Made by a program: the position numbers and the translations under genes
Source of the DNA: Cohnella endophytica
Lineage (GTDB): Bacteria; Bacillota; Bacilli; Paenibacillales; Paenibacillaceae
Assembly (NCBI RefSeq): GCF_003628305.1
Contig: NZ_RBZM01000005.1
Span: 248,001-312,000 of the forward strand
DNA length: 64,000 nucleotides
Direction: 5' to 3'
The notes under the pieces: generated by a model
Told to the model about the DNA's origin: nothing
The model's input: only the letters and a program-made list of their open reading frames with translations
Database searches by the model: none
Shown: positions 53,301 to 60,466 of the stretch, piece after piece
Numbering within the stretch: the stretch's first letter is position 1
How the letters are laid out: the number at the start of each line of letters is the position of its first letter

Positions 53301-54847
53301 CGGAAAAAGGGGTTCGAGCGCTGGACGTTATGACCCTAAGGGTGCTTTACCTAACCAAGCAATACGTACATATTTTACAAAGCGCCACCGATTCGAAAAT
53401 AACTTTCAATAGCGAGCATTTCGATGAGGGCGAACTGCATCGTGAAGAAATCGTCAACGAAACGTATAAATCAAATCTCTATTTCTATTACACTTGCAAG
53501 CTTGAGGTTTATTATTTATATGCCCATTATTCAGAAGCTGTGGCTCTGGCTGAAGCATCCGTAAAAATCGAGAATCACAGCGTGCTGTCTTTCAATCAGA
53601 GACACTGTTTCTATCATGCTTTGGCAATCATAGCTGAATATCCCGGCGCTTCGGATTCTGTAAAAAGCAGCTATCGTAAAGTTATAAATAAATTGCTGGC
53701 TCGGATGAAGTTATGGACAAAGGTCGTTCCGGAGAGCACCATGTCCAAATATAAGCTGATGCTGGCGGAATGGGCGCGTCTAAATCACGATCATGCGAAG
53801 GCAGCGAAGCTGTATGATCAAGCCATTCAATGGGCTCAAGAAAAGGGCTATCCACGAGATGAAGCGATTGCCGCGGAACTGGCAGCTAACTTTCATCTAG
53901 CATTGAACAATCATCCATTGGCTGAAGTATATTTGCGGAATGCTTGCGAGGCTTACTTCAGGTGGGGAGCAACCGGGAAGGTAAATCGCTTGCAAGCACG
54001 CTATCCAGCCCTTGCCGCACTTTCATTCAAAGAATGGGGCGAAGCTAAAGGTCCCGATAGAAGTACAGTGAAGGAAAAGCAGCAGGCAAACAGCAATTCC
54101 CATGCTGAACTAGGAAGAGATCTGGATATGGCGGTACTTCGGCAAGCTCATAAAATCAAATCCGGGGATCTGGCAGAATCGGAGTTGCTGGATACCTTCC
54201 TTCAGTTGTCTATCCGTAATGCCGGCGCCGAGAAAGGGCTTGTCCTACTCAGCAAGCAGGGGAAATGCGTCATAGAGGCTCAGCAAGAGATCAACCGTGA
54301 ACGGGTTACTTCCATAGATAGCATAGGCGAGTATGCTGCTTCGGTGGTTGAATTCGTCATGAGAACGAGGGAGTCTGTTGTTCTTGGCGAAGCAAGCCAG
54401 AGTCTGTTTGCAACAGATCCTTACATCCAAGAAAAGCAGCCTAGATCGATTCTCTGTTTGCCTGTTCGTTATGCGGATCACCGGAGCGGGGTTTTGTATT
54501 TGGAAAATAATTTAATTTGCGATGCTTTTACGGCGGAGCGATTAGAAGTGCTCGAAATGATATTTTCACGAATGGTTTATCAAAGGTTATGGCAATTAGA
54601 GAGCCATGGGGATTCAATTGCGAATGCAGATCAATTAGAGGAGACTCTGGTCGAATTGCTAACGAGTCGCGAGCTGGAGATTATTCGTCTCATGGCTGAA
54701 GGATTGTCCAATAAACAAATCGCATTGGATTTGGACATTACGGAAGGAACCGTAAAGAGCCATGCGAATAACATTTATGGGAAACTGCAAGTCAATAAAA
54801 GAGTACAAGCAATCAAAAAGGCAAGGGAACTTCAACTATTAAATTAG
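50372..54847 (+). CDS. degenerate kinase-AAA ATPase-GAF-LuxR multidomain regulator
   Basis: A 1491-aa cytoplasmic regulator. The N terminus (about 1-230) matches only the C-lobe of a Ser/Thr kinase: YISPEHTGRMKRKVDLRSDLY is kept, but the N-lobe lysine, the HxD catalytic loop (here SITTENLLI) and DFG are absent, so it is a pseudokinase. An AAA/STAND-type ATPase follows (Walker A GGRAGSGKS near 272; Walker B-like LVIGLEDLQWAD), then a helical repeat region (about 650-1220), a GAF domain (about 1255-1400) and a LuxR helix-turn-helix (1427-1489, LSNKQIALDLDITEGTVKSH). Related full-length proteins have intact kinases. No ribosome site is seen at 50372 or the next ATG at 50411. Confidence 0.85.
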   Translation: MAASSAVLTKRCKMHFFTKRDRIDLLEKHTQHYGHGGFKGLNEANELTLRSFINANAMTIQQFFSIALQVMEMLRERNQNEVGFFSITTENLLISFEDGQLMLRRELQHSASNEELAYISPEHTGRMKRKVDLRSDLYVVGILFYELLTGELPLKANTVSDWIYAHMAMLPVPPRTVNPGIPQVLNDLVMKLLSKSVEDRYQSVYGLHDDLNKCSDQWIEKGAIDPFLLGEVDVRGRFRLPDRLYGRDLEWQQLKDSYECSCSGSKALLFIGGRAGSGKSMLVKALQKHVIQNKGYVVLGKYEPHQESKPYAALVTALSDLIRQILAGGADQHARLKTKLLTALGQSGSVLTQVIPELTWIIGEQRPVENLSPLEATNRFRMLFGNLIKAFADELHPLVIGLEDLQWADSASIQLLRDLWNHASLNCALIIGTYRDDELDESHAFRTLFLEPSDSLDTGSHFMNIRALGHSDVVRYVADMLHDDASEVKPLAEVLNRQSAGNPFYITQMLQTYYDQSLLSFNPNQQRWTWNLEGIGQLEGFHDVIDLIMKRFETLPEETRHILGLAGCLGSSFDLMMLSTLYGKSSTHTEQDLLPAVSGGLIVAEENRYRFQHDQVQEAAYELLPHDEKKRIHLKIGRSMLQFLHPDNAGDLLFELVHHLNAGSEYMTDPAEMDQLAQLNLQAGKRAKASAAYGQALELLKKGTRLVEGEGWSRQDALYSNLLLESSECHYFCGYFEQAEAELDQLLLYVNNPADRAKIYVIQITMFAFRKRESEACRIALKAMAEFGLHIPSNSSSLSILTEVTKTQLRLARKRGLLKGLPMSHDPRQQALADIVMASSSILFIVNEKLSAIVLAKYVRMSLKHGNSEAFSIALGSYAIALCFGLKLYKPALRLVEVAFHHSEKIDRVLLQGKMHCIMGLILQFLQPRQSDRYFQKAGQLSLEGGDLVYAGYAISSQLISGSEDLRYLHQLCHVYAEKGVRALDVMTLRVLYLTKQYVHILQSATDSKITFNSEHFDEGELHREEIVNETYKSNLYFYYTCKLEVYYLYAHYSEAVALAEASVKIENHSVLSFNQRHCFYHALAIIAEYPGASDSVKSSYRKVINKLLARMKLWTKVVPESTMSKYKLMLAEWARLNHDHAKAAKLYDQAIQWAQEKGYPRDEAIAAELAANFHLALNNHPLAEVYLRNACEAYFRWGATGKVNRLQARYPALAALSFKEWGEAKGPDRSTVKEKQQANSNSHAELGRDLDMAVLRQAHKIKSGDLAESELLDTFLQLSIRNAGAEKGLVLLSKQGKCVIEAQQEINRERVTSIDSIGEYAASVVEFVMRTRESVVLGEASQSLFATDPYIQEKQPRSILCLPVRYADHRSGVLYLENNLICDAFTAERLEVLEMIFSRMVYQRLWQLESHGDSIANADQLEETLVELLTSRELEIIRLMAEGLSNKQIALDLDITEGTVKSHANNIYGKLQVNKRVQAIKKARELQLLN

Positions 54848-54875
54848 CTCATCAATCTGTCTCACGAACACTAGG

Positions 54876-54912
54876 CTGTTGCTGATTTCATTTGGAAATC
54901 GGTGACAGTCTA
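54876..54912 (+). terminator. hairpin terminator of the multidomain regulator
   Basis: CTGT-GCTGATTTC pairs with GAAATCGG-ACAG around ATTTG, followed by a T-rich tract. Confidence 0.7.
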
Positions 54913-54934
54913 TTTGTATTTAATCAGGAAAAAC

Positions 54935-55020
54935 TACGACTTCTTTTGACAAATAGAGGGTATTTTGTCGAATCTATAACTTTCTATAGATGTACGTTTG
55001 TCGCTTTTTATATAGAATTA
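54935..55020 (+). promoter_or_regulatory. conserved promoter block with Spo0A-like boxes (copy 1)
   Basis: This block is shared with 60354-60439. Common parts are TACGACTT, a GACA motif, TCTATAACTTTCTATAGATGT (38 bp after TACGAC in both), TTTGTCGC and TTATATA(G/A)AATT. TTTGTCGAA at 54964-54972 is a perfect 0A box, and TTTTGACAAA is an imperfect one on the other strand. The gene starts 117 bases after the block begins. Confidence 0.65.
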
Positions 55021-55051
55021 CCCTTGGTATTTTCTAATAGGGGGAACAAGC

Positions 55052-58000
55052 ATGCAGAAGATTAAACAGGTTACGACCTATATATTGGTATTTCTGTTCA
55101 TGATGACACCTCTGCCTGAAGGGTTCGGGGGAAAGGTCTATGCCGCTAGCCGAAACATTATCGTTACGGTGGCGGGTACGGGGGCGATGGGCTTCTCGGG
55201 AGACGGGGGAGCCGCGACGTCGACCGGCATTTACAATCCTTACGGAGTAGCTATTGATAGCACCGGGACTGTGTATATTGCGGATTCGCAAAATTATCGG
55301 ATTCGGAAAATAGATGCGTCTTCGGGCATCATCACTACGGTCGCGGGCACTGGGTTTCCCGGCTTTTCGGGGGATGGAGGATTGGCAACGGCTGCCCAAT
55401 TGGGCATCCCTTATGGAATAGCATTTGACAGCTCCGATAATCTGTACATAGCGGATATGTCTAATAGCAGAATTCGGAAAGTGGACAAGCTGACAGGGAA
55501 CATCAGCACGGTGGCGGGCAATGGATCTGCAGGCTTTTCGGGCGACGGAGGATCGGCGACGTCGGCACAATTGTCTCAACCGTTAGGAGTGGCAATTGAC
55601 GGCATCGGGAATCTGTATATCGCGGACTCGGCTAACAATTGTGTTCGAAAAGTAGACACCTCGGGCACGATCACCACGGTAGCGGGCAACGGTGACCCCG
55701 CCAGTTGGGGTTGGGGAGACGGAGTAAGTGACGGAGGGTTGGCGACGGCAGGCGAATTGTACTACCCGTCGGGAGTGGCAATTGACGGCGACGGGAATCT
55801 GTATATCGCGGACGCGGGCAACAATCGCATTCGGAAAGTGGACAAGGCGACAGGGTACATCAGCACGGTGGCGGGCAAAGGGTCAACCGGCTATTCGGGT
55901 GACGGAGGATTGGCGACGGCAGCCCAATTGAATGTCCCAAGGGGAATCGCTATTGATAACATCGGTAATTTGTTTATAGCAGATAGGGGTAACCACAGCA
56001 TTCGGAAAGTGGATATGTCAACAGGGAAAATCAGCACGGTGGCGGGCAATGGGTCAGCCGGCTTTTCGGGAGACTTAGGATCGGCGACGTCTGCCCAGTT
56101 GAACTACCCTTATGCAATCGCAATCGGCAGTAACGGGAATCTGTATATCGCGGATTCGAATAACCAAAGGATACGAAGAGTAGGCCCATCCAACGATGCA
56201 AGCTTGAGCGGCTTGACGTTATCGAACGGGAGTATAAGTCCGGCATTTAATCCAGCTACGACAAGTTATACGGCAAGCGTGCCGAACGCCGTGAGCAGCA
56301 TCACGGTAACGCCGACAGTAAGAGACAGTTACGCAACGGTTACCGTTAATGGCACGCCCGTGACGAGCGGATCGGCATCGAGTGCCATAAACCTGAGCGT
56401 GGGGGACACCATTACACTCGTGGTGACGGCAGAGGATGGAACGGTGAAAACGTATACCCTGACACGAGCGATAAGCAGCAACGCGAGCTTGAGCGGTTTG
56501 GCGTTGTCGAACGGCAGCTTAAGCCCGACGTTTGCGTCGGGCACGACGAGCTACGTGGCAAGTGTGGCGAACAGCGTAAGCAGCATTACGGTAACGCCGA
56601 CGGTAAGCGACAGCACCGCGACAGTGGTGGTTAATGGAACGACTGTGACGAGCGGTTCGGCATCGGGAACGATCAGCCTGAGCGTTGGGGCGGGGGGCAA
56701 TCCGATTACGATCGCGGTGACGGCGCAGGATGGCACGACGAAGACGTACACGGTGACGGCGACGCGAGCCTCACCAACTGGCAGTGGCGGCAGTGGCAGC
56801 GACATCATCAGCACGGTGGCGGGCAATGGGTCTGGGGGCTATTCGGGAGACGGAGGAGCAGCGACGTCGGCTCAATTGAGAGTCCCTTGGGCAGTAGCTA
56901 TTGACAGCAGCGGGAATCTGTATATAGCGGATGCGGCTAATCATCGGATTCGAAAAGTAGATAAATCGACGGGGAACATCAGCACGGTGGCGGGCAACGG
57001 GTCATTTGGCTATTCGGGAGACGGAGGATTGGCGACGTCTGCCCAATTGAATGGCCCGAGAGGAGTAGCCATTGACAGTGACGGGAATCTGTATATTGCG
57101 GATACGGGTAATCATCGAATTCGGAAAGTAGATCCGTCGGGCATCGTAAGCACGTTGGTGGGCAATGGGGTCGCCGGCTATTCGGGAGATGGGGGAGCGG
57201 CGACGTCTGCCCAAGTGAGTATGCCATACAGAGTAGCTACTGACAGCGTGGGTGATCTGTATATCGTAGATGCGAATAACTTCAGAATTCGGAAAGTGGA
57301 TAAATTGACGGGGAACATCAGCACGTTGGTAGGAAATGGGGTCAGAGGCTCTGGAGGAGACGGGGGAGCGGCGACGTCCGCTCAAGTGGATTTCCCGTAC
57401 GGGTTAGCTTTTGACAGCTTGGGGAATTTGTATATTGCTGATAATCGTGGCGCCAGAATCCGAAAAGTAGATAAATTAACGGGAAACATCAACACAGTGG
57501 CGGGCACGGGGGTTAGTGGCTATTCGGGAGACGAGGGAGCGGCGACTTTGGCCCAATTGTACTCTCCATCTGGATTAGCTTTTGATGGCAGCGATAATAT
57601 GTATATAGCGGAGGGGAGTAATCCTCTAATTCGGAAAGTAGATCAATCGACAGGCATCATCAGCACGGTGGCGGGAAATGGGTCAAATGGCTATTCGGGA
57701 GATGGGGGAGCGGCGACGTCGGCCGAATTGTACGGTCCATCTGGATTAGCTATTGACAGCAGTGGAAATCTAATCATAGCGGATACGAATAATAATGTGA
57801 TTCGAAAAGTGGGTCAATCCCACGATGCGAACTTGAACAGCTTATCGTTATCGAGCGGCAGCTTAAGCCCGGCGTTTGTATCAGGCACGATAGGCTACAC
57901 GGCCAACGTGGCGAACAGCGTGAGCAGCATTACGGTAACGCCGGCAGTGAGTGACAGTACCGCGAAGGTGAAGGTCAACGGCGTTCCCGTGACGAACGGC

Positions 58001-59716
58001 TCGACATCGGGAGCGATCAACCTGGCTGTCGGGAGCAATGCCCCGATTACGGTATTGGTGACGGCGGAGGATGGCACGACAACGAAGACGTATACCGTGA
58101 CGGTGACGCGAGCTTCGAACAGCAATGCGAATTTGAGCGACTTGACGCTGTCGAGCGGCAGCTTAAGCCCGGTATTTGCATCGGGTACGATAAGCTACAC
58201 GTCCAGCGTGGCGAACAGCGTGAGCAGCATAACGGTAACGCCAACAGTGAGCGATAGCACCGCCACGGTGAAGGTTAACGGCACGGTCGTATCGAGCGGA
58301 TCGGCATCGGGAGCGATCAGCCTGAGCGTGGGGAGCAACACGATATCGGTCGTAGCGACGGCGCAGGACGGTACGACGACAAAGACGTACACCGTGACGG
58401 TCACGCGAGCGCCGTACAGCAACGCGAGCTTGAACAACTTGACGCTGTCGAGCGGCAGCTTAAGCCCGGCGTTTGCGTCGGGCACAGCGAGCTACACGGC
58501 AAGCGTGGCGAATAGCGTGAGCAGCATCGCAGTAACGCCGATAGTTAGCGACAGCACCGCCACGATGAAGGTTAACGGCACGGTCGTGACGAGCGGATCG
58601 GCATCTGGTGCGATCAGCCTGAACGTGGGGAGCAACTCGATTACGATTGAGGTGATGGCACAGGACGGCACGACGACGAAGACATACACTGTGACGGTTA
58701 CGAGAGCCTCGGCAACTGTCAGCGGCGGCAGTAGCAGCGACAGCAGAAGTCACAATGCGAACTTGAACAGTTTGACGTTGTCGAGCGGCAGCTTAAGTTC
58801 GATATTTACGTCGGGCACGACAAGTTACACGGCCAGCGTGCCGAACGGCGTGAGCAGTATCACGGTAACGCCAACGGTAAGCGACAGCACCGCGACGGTA
58901 AAAGTTAACGGCATACCCGTGCCGAGCGGCGTTGCATCTGGAGCGATTAGCCTGAGCGTGGGGGACAACCCGATTACGATTACAGTGACGGCACAGGACG
59001 GCACGACGACACAAATGTATACTGTGACGGTTACGAGAGCAAACGATAAGGCTACGCCACCGCCTGCATCCGATGGACCTATTCTCAATGATAAAATCAC
59101 GAATGTTCAGAAGGTCAAGGAAGCGGATCAAGCTGCTCTTAACCGGACTGCACTAAAGCCGTTTTTGGATGTCCCGGCTGACCATTGGAGTTCCGAAGCG
59201 ATTCAAGTCGCTCGGCAATTGGGTATAATCCAAGGAAGACCTGACGGAAACTTTCACGGAAGCGATAATATTACTCGCGCCGAGTTTGTCGCGATGGTGG
59301 CGAATGCTTTATATTTTGACACGACTAGCTATTCGGGCACGATGTTCTCCGATACGAAAGATCACTGGGCTGGATCGGCAATTGACGCTTTGACAGCCGC
59401 TGGCGTTATTCAAGGTATGGGCGACGGGTCATTCAAGCCTGACCGGCAAATTACTCGCGGGGAAATTTCAGCAATCCTGGCACGGTTGATCGTTTTCGGT
59501 CAGACTACCGGCAACACCTATTTCTCGGACACGAGCGACAGTTGGGCGCGTCAATCTATCGACCAGATGGCCGAAGCGGATATTGTTATAGGTGCGGGAG
59601 ACGGCATGTTTTATCCGAAAGCCTATTCGACTCGCGAGCAGGCGGTAGCGATGATTCTTAGAATGCTGACCGTATGCCGCAACATCGATCTTAAGCTGAT
59701 AGACGTTTCCAGATAG
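55052..59716 (+). CDS. SLH surface protein with two six-repeat NHL blocks and cadherin-like domains
   Basis: A 1554-aa exported protein: signal peptide (about 1-31), six NHL repeats (about 33-375, of the form STVAGNGSAGFSGDGG...GNLYIAD...IRKVD), two cadherin-like beta-sandwich domains (about 378-570), six more NHL repeats (about 590-920), four further cadherin-like domains (about 925-1340) and three SLH repeats (about 1370-1545). Six NHL repeats are enough for one closed six-bladed propeller, so the protein likely has two. GGGGGAAC precedes the ATG. A role in adhesion or glycan binding is possible; no catalytic motif is seen. Confidence 0.9.
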   Translation: MQKIKQVTTYILVFLFMMTPLPEGFGGKVYAASRNIIVTVAGTGAMGFSGDGGAATSTGIYNPYGVAIDSTGTVYIADSQNYRIRKIDASSGIITTVAGTGFPGFSGDGGLATAAQLGIPYGIAFDSSDNLYIADMSNSRIRKVDKLTGNISTVAGNGSAGFSGDGGSATSAQLSQPLGVAIDGIGNLYIADSANNCVRKVDTSGTITTVAGNGDPASWGWGDGVSDGGLATAGELYYPSGVAIDGDGNLYIADAGNNRIRKVDKATGYISTVAGKGSTGYSGDGGLATAAQLNVPRGIAIDNIGNLFIADRGNHSIRKVDMSTGKISTVAGNGSAGFSGDLGSATSAQLNYPYAIAIGSNGNLYIADSNNQRIRRVGPSNDASLSGLTLSNGSISPAFNPATTSYTASVPNAVSSITVTPTVRDSYATVTVNGTPVTSGSASSAINLSVGDTITLVVTAEDGTVKTYTLTRAISSNASLSGLALSNGSLSPTFASGTTSYVASVANSVSSITVTPTVSDSTATVVVNGTTVTSGSASGTISLSVGAGGNPITIAVTAQDGTTKTYTVTATRASPTGSGGSGSDIISTVAGNGSGGYSGDGGAATSAQLRVPWAVAIDSSGNLYIADAANHRIRKVDKSTGNISTVAGNGSFGYSGDGGLATSAQLNGPRGVAIDSDGNLYIADTGNHRIRKVDPSGIVSTLVGNGVAGYSGDGGAATSAQVSMPYRVATDSVGDLYIVDANNFRIRKVDKLTGNISTLVGNGVRGSGGDGGAATSAQVDFPYGLAFDSLGNLYIADNRGARIRKVDKLTGNINTVAGTGVSGYSGDEGAATLAQLYSPSGLAFDGSDNMYIAEGSNPLIRKVDQSTGIISTVAGNGSNGYSGDGGAATSAELYGPSGLAIDSSGNLIIADTNNNVIRKVGQSHDANLNSLSLSSGSLSPAFVSGTIGYTANVANSVSSITVTPAVSDSTAKVKVNGVPVTNGSTSGAINLAVGSNAPITVLVTAEDGTTTKTYTVTVTRASNSNANLSDLTLSSGSLSPVFASGTISYTSSVANSVSSITVTPTVSDSTATVKVNGTVVSSGSASGAISLSVGSNTISVVATAQDGTTTKTYTVTVTRAPYSNASLNNLTLSSGSLSPAFASGTASYTASVANSVSSIAVTPIVSDSTATMKVNGTVVTSGSASGAISLNVGSNSITIEVMAQDGTTTKTYTVTVTRASATVSGGSSSDSRSHNANLNSLTLSSGSLSSIFTSGTTSYTASVPNGVSSITVTPTVSDSTATVKVNGIPVPSGVASGAISLSVGDNPITITVTAQDGTTTQMYTVTVTRANDKATPPPASDGPILNDKITNVQKVKEADQAALNRTALKPFLDVPADHWSSEAIQVARQLGIIQGRPDGNFHGSDNITRAEFVAMVANALYFDTTSYSGTMFSDTKDHWAGSAIDALTAAGVIQGMGDGSFKPDRQITRGEISAILARLIVFGQTTGNTYFSDTSDSWARQSIDQMAEADIVIGAGDGMFYPKAYSTREQAVAMILRMLTVCRNIDLKLIDVSR

Positions 59717-59729
59717 CTTGTCATCTCAC

Positions 59730-59762
59730 GGCGCAGACTCTCTCATTAGAGAGCTGCGCCTG
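59730..59762 (+). terminator. hairpin after the NHL-SLH gene
   Basis: GGCGCAG-CTCTC pairs with GAGAG-CTGCGCC around TCATTA. The T tract is weak. Confidence 0.65.
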
Positions 59763-59826
59763 CAAATTTATTAATTTGTAATATGTTTTGAACTAGAAAC
59801 TCTGCTTTTAATGTGGTCGGGGCATA

Positions 59827-60055
59827 TTGTACGATTTTTCACACAAAATATGTTTGGACAGCACCGGATTTTCGGATTTTGTACGATGAATCATACAAAT
59901 TGGCTGAGTTTGACCGACGAAGATTGAGTTTTATACGATTTATCGCACAAAGTGAAGTATATCGGTGATTCAAAGCCTGATTTTATATGAAGTAATTGTA
60001 CAAAAAGGTTTGGTTGGCCTACCGAAGCTAAGCTCCATACAATATTTCAATTAGA
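59827..60055. repeat. degenerate palindromic repeat with exact 52-bp period
   Basis: Units begin at 59827 (TTGTACGATTTTTCACACAAA), 59879 (TTGTACGATGAATCATACAAA), 59931 (TTATACGATTTATCGCACAAA), 59983 (TTATATGAAGTAATTGTACAA) and weakly 60035, always 52 bp apart. Each core is a quasi-palindrome, and the 31-base intervals share pieces such as GTTTG...CCGA...GA. No coding capacity is apparent. It looks like an eroded tandem array. Confidence 0.75.
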
Positions 60056-60065
60056 GTGGCGAAGC

Positions 60066-60110
60066 ACGCCCCGATGATCCTGCACCGTGCAGGTTATTCG
60101 GGGCTTTTGT
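60066..60110 (+). terminator. strong terminator-like hairpin after the 52-bp array
   Basis: GCCCCGA with TCGGGGC and CCTGCAC with GTGCAGG form a two-part stem followed by TTTTGTTT. No plus-strand gene ends nearby, so it may terminate an untranslated transcript across the repeat array or late readthrough from the NHL-SLH gene. Confidence 0.65.
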
Positions 60111-60302
60111 TTACGATACAGATTTATAAGTCTCTTGCTTATCATTGTCTGTATCGTCTCCGCAAATCGTCTCCAGCGTCTAAGAACGCCAAAGACGTCG
60201 TTGATTGCAGTATAGCAAATGATAGGCATGAGTAGCGGCAATTTTGGATCCCTGCCAATGCGGTGGACCTTTAGAAAACTGCTTAGGAGGTTTTCACTGC
60301 TT

Positions 60303-60398
60303 ATGCTAGTTGCACTTCGTGCTTTTATTTACTCATTTGTTCGCAAGAGGAAATACGACTTTTTCCGACATCGTGAGCGTTTATATTCGCGTCTATAA
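60303..60398 (+). CDS. possible 31-aa leader peptide
   Basis: A short frame beginning MLVALRAFIYSFVRKRKYDFF, with AGGAGG at 60286-60291 but a long 12-base gap. It overlaps the conserved promoter block of the next gene and ends within it, so it may be a chance frame. Confidence 0.2.
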   Translation: MLVALRAFIYSFVRKRKYDFFRHRERLYSRL

Positions 60399-60439
60399 CT
60401 TTCTATAGATGTGCTTTTGTCGCATCTTATATAAAATTG
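60354..60439 (+). promoter_or_regulatory. conserved promoter block with Spo0A-like motifs (copy 2)
   Basis: Counterpart of 54935-55020. TACGACTT at 60354, TTTCCGACA (one mismatch to a reversed 0A box), TCTATAACTTTCTATAGATGT at 60392, TTTGTCGC and TTATATAAAATT keep the same order and the same 38-bp offset. The gene starts 113 bases after the block begins. Confidence 0.6.
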
Positions 60440-60466
60440 GCCTAGTTCTATCAAGAGGAGGACAAC

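Noticed and set aside
59827..60055. CRISPR array
   Set aside because: Repeats are degenerate, the intervals are themselves related to each other, and no cas gene is in the window.
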